Assembly (NCBI GenBank): GCA_963575745.1
Contig: CAUYUJ010016910.1
Span: forward strand, 142,001-206,000
Source: Prorocentrum cordatum
Lineage: Eukaryota > Sar > Dinophyceae > Prorocentrales > Prorocentraceae
Direction of reading: 5' to 3'
Length of the DNA: 64,000 nt
Position numbers and translations under genes: made by a program. Positions within the stretch are counted from its first letter, which is position 1. The number at the start of each line of letters is the position of its first letter. This document shows positions 49,201-60,097 of this stretch, piece after piece. The notes beneath the pieces were generated by a model that searched no databases, was not told the DNA's origin, and saw nothing but the letters and a program-made list of their open reading frames with translations.

Positions 49201-52200
49201 CCTCGCAGGATTCGGCGGCACGGGCCCGAACGGCGCGGCCGACGCGCGAGGTCGATGTGGCCTCGAAACTGCGTCGCAAAGCGATCTCTCGGGCGCGCCG
49301 CCGCAGTCGGCTTGGCTGTGCTTCTCCACCAGCAGGAGGTCCAGCAACGGCGCCGCAGCCACTGAATACCTCACCCTCTTCGTCTGTTTAGAGTGGTGGC
49401 AGCGTAGATGGTCGCCGTCCCAAATCGACTTCGCCCGGCGCAACGCCGCCCACGTTCGTGAGGCTCCGGCTCGCGAAGGTAGCGCGCGCCAGAATGAAGT
49501 CGAAGTTCGCCGCGGTACTTTCGCCTTCTGGCTGCTCTTCTGCGGCGCGAAGTACGGTTGTAGCACGGCGGCGCGTCGCTCGATGAAGCGAGCGTGATGA
49601 CGTGGGGCCCGAATATCCAACTGCACTTCTCGCCTCCTCACCTCGCCCGCGAAGAATGGCGAGGTCATCCCGCCCTCGCCGTCTGCGATGAACGCATCCA
49701 TCGCTTCAGACAGCGGAATCCTTGACCCGCCGATGGCGGCGGACAGCGTCGAGTCGCGCTGGGGCGCGGTTCGGGCCATCACGCAGCCGCGAGGCACGGC
49801 GGATTGGGTGGGGTCGAGGCTATCTTGCGGCGCGTTGGCTGCTCGAAATGCCCGCGCCATCTCCTCCCGCCACCCCAGGTGCAGCTTGCGCAGTTCCTGC
49901 TTGCACGCCTGATGCGAATCATTGCGGAACTTGCGTAAAGATGTGGCGACATCTAAGCGAGCCCAGTCTGAGGGCGTCGGGTTGCCTACAACTGCGCCGG
50001 CATTTCGGAGTGCTGAACGTCGGGTTTCTGCGCCTGCTGCTAGACTGGCTCGCGCCCCTGGTCGAGTGACGCAGTCGCCGGAACTGCTACTCTGACGTCG
50101 AGCGATGGCCCGAGCCGCTGCGGACGCGGGCAGCGGAGCAGCCTCGCCTGCTGCTCCAAAGTCTGCGCCGCTGGGGAGCTGCGCCTACCGGTCGCTGGAG
50201 CGACGTGGCCAGGTCGCGCTGGCACTCGCGGGCGCTGGCCAGCGCGCGGGCGCGTCTGCGCGCCATGGCCCGCGAACATGAATTTGCCGAACTCGCGCGC
50301 GCGCGCGAGACGGTCGCGTTCCTTCCCCCGCCCGGCAGCCGGGGCCCACAGTGGATCGGGGCGCGGTGAGACTAGCGGCGCGACGCTGGATCCCTGGGCG
50401 CATGGGCGAGTCTGCCGGCGCGCGCTCGGCCGCCACTGCACGCGTGATCTCGCCCTCCGCGGCCGCGGTGGCCACGGCTGGAAAGGCTGCTGAGCGGACG
50501 TTGCGCTCGCGAACGCAGTGGGCGGACGGAGTGCGGGGGCCTCAGGCGACGACGTAAATCCACTATGCCCTGGGCGAGTCGCTCGGCCATTTGCCTTGCC
50601 AAATCTGATTGTCCAAACTGTTGCGGCGTCAACGTGGACGCGGGCGCGCCTTGCCGAAGCACCCGAGGTCCGCGAACGCCCGAGGATCTCCGGGGCATTG
50701 GAGACCAGCTCAGCGGCCATAATCATCATTACGGCGATGTCGAAGCCCGAGCTGACAATGGTCAACGATGACCCTCCATGCACAGCGCTACCAGCACACC
50801 TGGCCTTGGCGGCCCATTGCGCAGCCGCAATTGTTCGGGCTGATGGTTGACGACGCAGCCGCCGAGCTCAACTCGCAGCTGCGCAAGGTAGCCGCGAATT
50901 CGGCAATGGGGGGCCACGTGCTTACATACGCGCGGCCAGGCGCGGTAGTTCCGCACGCAGCTGGAGGTCGCCCAACGACCGAATGGCCAGCAGGTCGGGG
51001 CAACGATGCTAATTAGTGGCCGTCGCTGCCGAACGGGTCGTTCAGAATCGACGTTCTCGCCCGCTCTATGGCGGCAGCGGATAGCCAGTCTGCCGGCCCG
51101 CGCGCCTCCGCCGCAAACGCCCGCGACGTCGACGCCGCAGTCGAGCGAAGTAAGACATGCGAGGAGCCGAGCTGGCGGTGGCGTCGAGCTCGGGGGACTG
51201 CGGCGCCGAGCGCTCGCGATTTGGCGGTCGACGTCTGCTTCGGGGGCCGAGGAGCCTCGGAACCAGATAATGGTCATACCTGCGGCAGGGTGGCCATGGA
51301 GGTCGCCCTCGCCGCACACGTCGTCACAATCGCAATCGCCAGCGGCTAGATGGCCGAGAAGAAAGGGGGCCAGACTGGCCAGGTCCGAGCCGCAATCGTC
51401 GCAGCGGTCCTCGACGACCTGCTTCTGCGTCTTGGGCGCATGGCCTTCCGTTATCTTCGCCTTCTGGCGCGTGGGCTCTGCCGCGGGGTAGACGCTGGTT
51501 GCGGAGTCGCCAGGCGCCCCCCATTCGCGCTTGTGGCGCTGGGCGCTTGAAATGTCTGAGCGCGCGCGGCCCTGCGCGCGTCGCTGGGCGCCACGCAGAC
51601 GCCCTGCCAGAAGAATGGGAGGTGCGCTCGAGTCTCGCGCGCGAGCTGTCGTCGCTCATCGCCGAAAGCGCACTTTCCTCGACGCGCCTTCGCCGGGCGC
51701 GGCGCAACTGCAGCGCGGCGCAAGTCGCGACGCATCGCGGCGCATCGGGGCCGGATGCATTCGTCGGTGGATGACCGTCCAATCGTCGAGGCGCTCATCA
51801 ACGCGATGTTGCACCGGCGCAACTGGTTCTTGACGGGCGCCCCAGTGAGCGCTGTGAAACGGCGCTAATTTGGCCTCTGGGGCCAAAAGCTCGCGGCAAA
51901 CCCGATGCTGACTCAAGGGGGGCAAGTGGGTGTCGACCATCTGCCGCGCTGTTGGTCGTTCCCTCGGGGCCCGCCGCGCCGCTTGCGACATCGATCCTGC
52001 TGAAGGCGATTCCGGAGCGAAGGGCACTGCGAGGGGAAAGTGCCCGGCGGCGCGATGGCCGCCACGCCCGTCGACACCAATTCGCGACCACAGGTCGCAA
52101 TGCGGGCGTCCGCGCAGGCGTGAAGGTCGTCGCCTGCGGCCCCGGGCACACCCCGCGAGGGTGCCCGCGCGTTGGGGCTGATGAGCTGGAACTTCAGTTT

Positions 52201-52590
52201 CTTGAACTCGCGGCCGTCGATGGCGTCGTCTTCCTGACCGTCGTTGCCCACCGCCAACAGCGTGAGCTGCTCGGGCGGCAAGCCCGCGGAGCGTGGCTGA
52301 CGCTTGCGGAAATCGTCGACAGGGATGCACCAATGGCCGCTCGGCGCAGACTCCAGATTCACGTGGGCGGTGCCAAAACCCCATGGGATCTCGTTGCGGC
52401 CTGGCCCGGAAACCGAAGTGCCTGTGATCGACGCCCGTCTCCACCACCCCGTTGTTGGACTGAGTGGACTGCAAATCTGACAAGGCAGGGGGGTCAACGC
52501 CTTCGCCCTCCACGGCCGGCGCGCGCGCGATTTGCTGGCTGGTCGCACCATCGCGGGCTTTCGTCGCGATGGGGCAATGAACCTCATAGT
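46240..52590 (-). pseudogene. Decayed Ty1/copia-type retrotransposon pol
   Basis: In transcription order on the minus strand: a protease-region block LESAPSGHWCIPVDDF near 52.3 kb; an integrase region, where DGEGGMTSPFFAGEV and RFIERRAAVLQ (49.7-49.55 kb) match the D-G-G and x-E-R-x-x-V-L motifs of copia integrases; the RT start NAMDSRRVFAWK (47,870); GAPRGFSMKL (47,470); the catalytic box KHVDDLRIAG (47,310) followed by LDQDEYIDAL; and an RNase H end SHLRWFVGELRTNQIENLLW then CDTGGIRADSLT (about 46,430). The blocks fall in different frames, so many indels separate them. Gag and LTRs were not recognised. The copia order (integrase before RT) is clear. Confidence 0.7.
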
Positions 52591-53048
52591 TCGCTACCTG
52601 TTACCCGTGGCCAGCCAGCTACTGCTACGTGCAATGGGGTTGGCAATTTTTCCGCAGGAGGTTGCACTCGCGCGTGCGGGGCCTTGTGTAGGACGAGAAG
52701 AATCTATTGACACAACGTGCTATTGATACGTTCCGGAGATTCCGGGATTTCTAAAAACCTTCGCGCGGGGTACACCTTGCGTCGAGTATTGTCTACTCTG
52801 GCTGGCGCCGATGGTCGGCCACCCATTCTCCATCGAGTGGTCGCCCGCAAGGGGCTATTTGGCAGTTGCTGATCCCCCTTCTCGTTGCCGAGCGCGGGGG
52901 GGGCGGTGGCGCACCGTCCCATCGCCCGCCGCCGCGCACCGCGCGCCTCGGCGGATTCCCAAAGACCTGGCAAGGCAAATCATGCGCGACTCTGGAAAAG
53001 TCCCAGGGGGTAAAAATGAACAAATCCGGGAACGTTGTTGAACATGTC

Positions 53049-53290
53049 CGGCCTACTTTTTGAAAAATATCAGAATCGTTTTTGAAAATTTCTGGGGTCG
53101 TTCTGAAAAAACCAAAATCCATTTTGAAAAATTCCGGATTTCAGAATTCTTCAAATGTCCTGCGCGGCGGGCGCATTCCACCCCTCAAAACTTTTTTTTT
53201 ATTTTTTTGAAAATGTCTGGGCTCCTTTTTGAAAAATTCCGGAACCGCTTGCGCAAAAAAAGGCGGAAGAGTTTTCTGACGCATTCTGCA
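53049..53290 (+). repeat. AT-rich TTTTTGAAAAATTCCGG repeat
   Basis: About seven degenerate 30-35 bp units with TTTTTGAAAATTTCTGGGG and TTTTTGAAAAATTCCGG in an otherwise GC-rich region, including a T15 run. Frames read F-E-K-F-R repeats. No promoter or gene is identified. From 53,290 to 53,900 nothing is supported. Confidence 0.7.
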
Positions 53291-53908
53291 ATCCAGAAAT
53301 AATGTCTGGGCGGTCTGACGGGCGAGGCCGGCTGATTCACGCGCCGCGCGCGATTGGGCGCAGCGCGCGCCGCGCGTTGCGCCCGCGAACAGCACTCGAA
53401 GGGGCTACCTCGAAAACAGCGCCATGGCAGCTGCGACTCCCGGACTCCCCAAGAGCAACACAGCATGCAGCTTGGAATCTTCGAGGGCGCTCCGATGCGC
53501 GAAGAATGCACCACGAGCATCGCGAAAAGAACCTGCGCGACGGAATGCGCTCGACCATTCGTCCCTGGAGCCCGCGCGGAAGAACAGGAAAACATGGAAA
53601 TCTGGAAAACTATCAATATCAATACTTCATGCTCCTCTAATTGTGGCCCAATTCACGACGAAGCGCAGTCCCTAAAGGTTCGCCCGGGCGCCAGCGTCAA
53701 CCATGACGCCTCAGCGGCCATCTGGTTCATCGGTGCTCGCCAAGCAGCACGGCGACTCGTTGATCTTCAGCCTGTGCCCGACAAGGTCGGCCACCGCGGG
53801 AACGTCGGCCTCCATAGTGGCACGCGCAGGACCAACTGGGCGTCGCAGGGCACCCCCTGCCCACTGCGAACAAGAAACTGGACGCCCAATGATTGCACGA
53901 GGTCTTGC

Positions 53909-53975
53909 GGCGATAACGGGCGTTATGGGGGGTGGGGGGGCCAAAGGGGGCACAACGTAACGCCCCCCCCGCCGT
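53909..53975 (+). repeat. GCGGCGATAACGGGCGTTAT repeat, copy 1
   Basis: GCGGCGATAACGGGCGTTAT, a G-rich stretch and GGGGGCACAACGTAACGCCC recur at 57,499-57,578 with the same order and spacing. Confidence 0.7.
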
Positions 53976-54006
53976 GCAGTTCCGGCGCCACCAGAGGGTC
54001 CGCGCG

Positions 54007-54007
54007 C

Positions 54008-54048
<41 letters not shown>

Positions 54049-54343
54049 TGACGACGACGACCACGACGACGATGACGACGACGACGAGCGACCACGACGA
54101 CGACGAGCAACCACGACGACGACGGGCGACGACGAGCAACGACGACGACGACGAAGATGGCGGCGACGACGACGACGAATACGGCGAAGACGACGAAAAG
54201 AGGCCACGACGACGACGACGACAACCGACGACGAGCAACGACGACGACGACGACTACGACTACGACGGCGATGACGACGAAGACGGCGACGACGACGAGG
54301 AGAGACCACGACGACGACGAACGACGATGACGACGACGACGAC

Positions 54344-54374
<31 letters not shown>

Positions 54375-54443
54375 GCGACGACGAGCAACGACGACGACCA
54401 CGACGACGACTTGCGACGACGAGGACGACGACGAGGAGCGACC

Positions 54444-54475
<32 letters not shown>

Positions 54476-54840
54476 CGACGACGACGACGACGACGACGAG
54501 CGACGCCTCTGGAGCTCTCCAGAAGTTCCCCGAAGCCTTCAGAGGTCTCCTGAAGCGTCTGGAAGCCTCCAGAAGCCTTCCGGAAGTCACCCAGGAGCCT
54601 CTAAAGGCCGTCGACAGCATCCGAAGGCGTTTGACAACGACGAGCGACAGCGAGCGATGATACCCGATGACAACGACGACGACAAAGATGACCACGACGA
54701 CGACAACGATGACGACGACCGACGACGATGACGACGACGACGAGCGACGACGACGACGACAGATTACGAAGAGCGACAACGACGACGACGACGACGACAA
54801 CGACGACCGACAACGAAGAGGGACGAGGAGTTGCCGCGAC
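54007..54840 (+). repeat. (GAC)n/(CGA)n microsatellite with one unique insert
   Basis: More than 700 bp of GACGACGA triplets with GAGCGACC and GAGCAAC variants. A 170-bp insert (54,505-54,675) carries CTCCAGAAGCCTTC-type degenerate repeats. All long frames (Thr, Asp and Arg on plus, Val, Ser and Arg on minus) are artefacts. From 54,840 to 55,600 no gene is supported. Confidence 0.95.
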
Positions 54841-55604
54841 CACATGCCTGCGAAGGCGTTGTTGCTTCCACGTGGCGTATAAAGCCTTGCCGGCGGGGCT
54901 CGACGCGACGTCGGCCGCCTGGCGGAACTCGCGAAGGTCTGAGTTCGCCACTGACCAGATCATCAACTCGCGAACACATGTCTGGAAGGGCAATCGAGCT
55001 CGCTGCTCGGGCCCCCAGGCGCGAAGGTGTCGCGCGCTGCCGCTGCCGACGCCTGCGCCCATGCAGGCGGCGCAGCTGGCGGATGCAATCGCGCCCAATC
55101 CGATGCCCATCCATCCAGAACGCATCCCCCTCCATCTGTCGTGGAAGCGCTCGGGGCCGGGGTCCACCAGCAGCGCTCCTCGTCTACGCACTGGGCGTCT
55201 GCTTCTGTCGCGCGGTGGTCGTGCATTCTGCGCTCGGAACATCCCGTGACGCAGTCGGGGGCATGTTCCTCGCACGTCGCGTTGTCACTGCACACTGAAC
55301 ACATCCAACTGCACGATCGTCGCGAGGCGTGCGCATTGGGGCCCATTGCAGTCAGGCCGCTGGGAATGCGCAGGCAATGTGAAAGGTCGCGCGCCGAGGG
55401 ATCGAAGACGGTCCAAAGTGTAGGAGTGCTAGTGAGATAGGTGCTGAACTGCACTTAAGGCTGCTTCCCCCAGATCCGCGTCGCTGTCCCTCGGAGTGCT
55501 GGCGACGCAATCGCCGGACACCCCAGCCATTGCTTCCCTGCTGTTCTTTACATGCTCCTCGCAGGGTTCTTGTGACATAGTCACCCACAACAGAACAACC
55601 ACTA

Positions 55605-55875
55605 CCGTACCAGAAGCCGGCCAGCTGGTGCCAGCCCATGCCGCGCCGCGCCAATCAGCCACGGCCACCGTGCCGGACGATGCCGTACCCGCCGTGCCGT
55701 CTGGAAGATACCGTCCCAACCGCGGCTACCGTGCCAGACGATACTGCGCCGCCTGCGTCCGTGGTCCCGGCACCGAACCGGTACCGCGCGGTCGCCGCAT
55801 ACCGCGCTGGCGCTGGTGTCGCGGGTTCCTGCTGCCGTACCAGCAGTGCCAGTACCGCTGGCGGTAACTGGCAAA
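55605..55875 (+). repeat. Degenerate GTACC/CCGTGCC minisatellite
   Basis: CCGTGCCGGACGATGCCGTA, CCGTCTGGAAGATACCGTCC and CAGTGCCAGTACCGCTGGCG show a 12-30 bp period of GTACCG/CCGTGCC motifs. No gene is seen to 56,280. Confidence 0.55.
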
Positions 55876-56289
55876 GCTAAACGTACCACTACCGCATACT
55901 CCTGATGCTGTACCGAAGCGTGCCGATCAGTGGCCATGGTGCAAAAGCCCGGGACCCTCAGCCGACACCGTAGATGTGAACGTTGTTTCGAGCAGTTGTC
56001 TGACATTTACAGCTACACCCACAGGCGGGCGCATTGAAGGAGTAGGGTCCCCGAGCTGCGCTGATACAGTCACTGCAAGCCTGGGATATATCGCTGAGAG
56101 CCCCAGTGCGCCACGAGGTTCGTCGTCGTAGGCGGCGCGTCCGAGGTCTTTGTAGGCCTCGTCGGAGCTCCTGTTATAGATGTGCGCCCTTCCCGTCACC
56201 AGTCCTGGCGGATGGGCTGGTGCCCCGACGCACCCTAAATTGAGGTGTCCTGCCATGGTGAACGGGACTCGGCGCATAAAGGCGAAACT

Positions 56290-56560
56290 AGGAGCGGATA
56301 TCGCGCGGGATGAACAGCTGGATGAAGAGCGGCGACGAGTTGGAACCAAAGCCATCGAAGCGCGGTGAGACCTGGCGGCCGTGAAAACGGACCAGATGCT
56401 CCACCATCAAGTCGAGATATGGATGTAAGACGAGATGACGAAAGAAATTGTTGACTTTCTGCACAACGAAATGTAAATAGAAAGCGAGTCTACTAGCGGG
56501 CGCGATGCAGTGCACCAGCTGTAAGCGGCAGCGAAAGCAGGCAAGGATAGGTTGATAAAA
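56290..56560 (-). pseudogene. Hypothetical coding fragment within repeat S copy 2
   Basis: The minus frame reads ACFRCRLQLVHCIAPASRL, then FVVQKVNNFFRHLVLHPYLD, LMVEHLVRFHGRQ and ends FIQLFIPRDIRS. This is balanced and hydrophobic, unlike the repeats around it. Part is echoed at 45,750-45,905 (CFGCRLQPVQCIAPAF, FHHLVLYP), which suggests a decayed family of elements. Function unknown. Confidence 0.3.
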
Positions 56561-56564
56561 GCAT

Positions 56565-56800
56565 GACCAATCGTTCGAAGAATAGGAGGAGGAAGAGGAG
56601 GAAGAGAACGAGGAGGAAGAGGAGGAGGAGGAGGAAGCAAACGAGGAGGAGGAGGAGGAGGAGGAAGAGGAGTAGGAGGAAGAAGACGAGAAGGAGGAGG
56701 AGGAGGAGGAGGAGGAGCCAGCTCCGAGGCCGACAGCGAGGAGGACGACGAGGAGGAAGGCGAGGAGGCGGAAGGCGAGAAGGAGGAGGAGGAGGAGGTG
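56565..56800 (+). repeat. (GGA)n tract with variants
   Basis: GGAGGAAGAGGAGGAAG and GAGGAGGAGG blocks. From 56,800 to 57,490 no gene is supported. Confidence 0.9.
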
Positions 56801-57498
56801 GAGGAGCTTAGCTCCCACCTGCAGGCCCGCCAGGCACCTGCGGAGGCCACCGTTGCACCCACCAATCTGACCCAATCATCTCCCGCCCCTCCCAGTCGCG
56901 CATCCCCGTCTCGGGGGCCACCAAAGCCCAGACATGTGGCGGAGTGATCGCGGGCAGAACTATCGACGTCGGCGCTGTTCGAAGAGGCGAGAGAGCAGGG
57001 AACGCAAGGGCTTGAGGTCCCTGTGCGGCCCTATGACCAGGCCGAAACAGACGCGCTGCCCCGAAACGCCGACCGCGGCATGTCTGCTTGGTGCAAGCAG
57101 GCCTAAATTTTATATTGCCCCCAGTCCTGGGTCTTTTCCTCTACTCTCCACCCCGGGCACAATTTTCGGGCCCTTGGGGTGAGAAGCTGGCCACGGCGAA
57201 GGAATCAAGAGCCCTGGGGCCCACGGGTCGAAAGATCAGTCCCCCAGAGAACTGCGAGGAAGAAGTGGCCAAAGGAATACTGGCAACTCGGCCAGCTACC
57301 TACGTGCGTTTCTGGGCATCTCGAACGGTCAGGCGCGCCCGTGCATCGAGGAGAGTGCTGGGCAGTGGGGCCGCAGCAATTCTCGTGACTGACCCTGTTA
57401 GAACCCCTTTCCACACCCCTTTTCCTCGGACCTGGGGCCCTGAAAAGGAGGGGCAAAAGCGACCGGCCGTGATGGCTTCCCTCGAGAGCATTTTCCTT

Positions 57499-57672
57499 CG
57501 CGGCGATAACAAGCGTTATGGGGGGGAAGGGGGAGGGGGGGGGGGCGGAGGGGGGGCATGACGTAACACCCCCGCCCCCCACCGCGACAGACTGTGATGC
57601 CCACGCGCTGCGGCAATGTCGGGGGCGCACGGAGGGGGCGGGGGGGGGGGCAGGGGAGCGTTACGTCATAGG
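57499..57672. repeat. GCGGCGATAAC repeat, copy 2, with ATGACGTAAC inverted pair
   Basis: GCGGCGATAACAAGCGTTAT and CATGACGTAACACCCCC match copy 1 at 53.9 kb. ATGACGTAAC at 57,558 has its exact reverse complement GTTACGTCAT at 57,660, flanked by C-rich and G-rich runs that could extend the stem. From 57,672 to 58,350 nothing else is supported. Confidence 0.65.
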
Positions 57673-58349
57673 GAAGGAGGGGGGGGGCGGCATCACGCGC
57701 GCAGTGGCCCCGATGGTTCCGAAAACCCCCTCCTCCTCGGGGGACGGCTGCGGGAGGAGCGCCGGGCTGGTGGCGCGCAGCGGAGGCCCCTGCCAGCCCG
57801 GGCGCCTGTCGAGCAGCGCGGGGTGGACGATCGGGGGCGGGGCGCCCTCGCCGGCGCCCCCGCAGACGTGCTCCACGACCTCGCTGGGCCCCCCCCCCCA
57901 GCGCACCCGCCTGCGTTACCCTGTTCCGCCCCTCCGCCCCTCCACGCCCTCCGCGCCTCCCTCGCATCGTCCTCCCACCGCCTCTCGCCGCGCCAAAGCC
58001 GCGACGCGAGACTTCTGAGAATCCTGGACCTCTGGGGCCCTCGCCGGGCTCCAGACCGTCAGAACTGACTCGAGAAGAAAAGCCACTCCTGGGGAAGGGG
58101 TCTGGACCTCTGGGGGTCACGCTGTGCCCCCAAAAAACACGGCGTCGCAGCTCTGGGTCCTCCGCTCCCCCACCCTTCTCCCCCCCTCATCATTTCCCCC
58201 ACCCTCCCCCCAAGACTTTTTTTGGTCGGCAGGGCGAGAGCGAACCTCTTCCGCTAAAAGCTAGCGGGCTACACCTCCCCCCAAGACACACACACACACA
58301 CACAAGCCCCGTCCCCCGCCTCCCGTCAGGCCCAATAGCCCAGTGGACC

Positions 58350-58367
58350 AAGAGGAAGCGGGGACGA

Positions 58368-58399
<32 letters not shown>

Positions 58400-58402
58400 A
58401 TC
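58350..58402 (+). repeat. (GAC)n microsatellite
   Basis: GACGACGACG run of about 40 bp, preceded by a short (CA)n at 58,286. Confidence 0.85.
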
Positions 58403-58604
58403 CTAACGGACGGGTCGGGCGGGCGGGCTGCAATGGCCCAGCCGGGCAGACGGGCAGGGCGAGAGGACCCGAATGGGGCGGGGTGGCGGGTCCGGCAAGC
58501 GGACCGCACCAGGCGGGTCGGTCGGTCGAAAGGTCGGGCGGGGAATTCAAGCTACGTGCAATTCATCGAGGTGGATCCACGAAGGAGGGAGAATGTCCTC
58601 CACC

Positions 58605-59512
58605 TCCTCAACCTCCTCCTCCTCCTCCTCCTCCTCCTCCTCCCCCTCTTCATCCTCTTCCGCCTCCGCCTCTTCCTTCTCCAAAGCCATGTACAACTCC
58701 GCCATCTCTCTATACTCCCTCCTCGCTCCCTTCCCGCCTCCCACCCTTCCCTCTCACTCCCTCTCCAGCGTTCTTCCCTCCTTCCTCCCTCCTCCCTCGC
58801 ATCCATCCTTTTTTCTCCTCGTCATCCTCCACCCTCTCCTCATCCTCCTCCTTCTCCTCCCCGTTCCATCCTCCCTCGCGTCCCTCCTCCCCCTGGCCCG
58901 CTATTCTCTCCTCCTCCTCTTCCTCCTCCTCCTCCTTCTCCTCTTTCTCCTCATTCCCTACCCTTTCCCCCCGCCCTGCGCTCCCTCCCTCGCTATCCTG
59001 TGTCCCTTCCGCCTCCCTCCCTCCTCTCTCGACTCCACTCCTTCCATCCTCCGTTTTGTCAACCTCCTCCTCCCCCCCGTCCTCTCTCGCTTGCCTCCCG
59101 TGGCCCTCGCCGCCGCTGGGGCGAGTAATCCTGGGTCTTCGGCAGGCCAGGCACGGCGCCAGGTGCCACACGCCAACGCTGCCCAACCGATCACCTGGAG
59201 ACCTTCCACCCCAAAAGACAACATAGGCGTGACGTCTTGGAGTCCTCCTCCTGCCCCCCTCATCCCCATCCTTGTCGCGTTCCTCCATCCTCCCTGCATC
59301 CCTCGCTCCCTCATCCCTCTCTCCCTCCCGCCGCCCTGTTCCTGCTCGCTCTTCCTCCTCCTCCTCCTCCTCCTCCTCCTCGTCCTCTTCCCTCCGCTCT
59401 CCTCCTCCTCCTCCTCCTCCTCCTCCTCCTCCTCGGCGTCCTCTTGCTCCTCCTCCTCCTCCTCCCCCTCCTCCTCCTCCTCCTCCTCCTCTTCCTCTTC
59501 CCCCTTCATACC
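58605..59512 (+). repeat. CCT/TCC pyrimidine tract with unique islands
   Basis: Three purer CCT blocks (58,608-58,660, 59,355-59,440, 59,445-59,500) are joined by CTCCCTCC-type degenerate sequence. A unique island lies at 59,105-59,260. It runs directly into the leader of type 2 copy B. Confidence 0.85.
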
Positions 59513-60097
59513 TAGTTCTTATTAACACCTCCCCGGTGTTGCACCCTGATGCCAGTCGAAAGGGCGGGCCTTGCGTTTCGCCTGAGACGTCCTGACCATA
59601 GAACGCCCTGAAACTTCAGCATTGACAACAGCTTCATATATTGAGGGCGGCCCGCTTCCAAAATGTGGCTCTCGCCCTAGCGCCGCGCGCATTCGCCTTT
59701 AACCCTTAGAAGATGTTCACTAATTGAGGGCGGGCTGTTTTCAGAATGTCGCTCTCGCACTAGCGCTGCGCACATTCGGTATAAAAAATGCAAGTGTTTA
59801 ACGGGTTGACGGCTGGTGGTTTTCAAACTGTGGCTTTCGCCCTCGCGCCGCGCTCATTCGACTTAACAAATTGCAGGAGTTTCACTGGTTGGGGGCGGTA
59901 CAGCATTAGAGCCGCGCATGCTCGTCTCAAACATTTGCTAGAGTTTCACTTGTTCCCATCGTTCAAGTACCAGAAACGGCGTTTTAGAACGATACAAGAT
60001 CGCCAGAGCGCAACCAAGACGCTAATTCGCGGTGTTTAAGTCCCAGGAACGACCTTCCGGGGCGACTCAGGATCGTCAAGACACGAACATCCATTTC

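Noticed and set aside
54048-54731. Thr/Asp/Arg-rich ORFs
   Set aside because: Produced by the GAC microsatellite.
59976-60005. U6-like snRNA fragment (GAACGATACA...GATCGCC)
   Set aside because: The other type 2 copies differ here, and no further U6 sequence follows.
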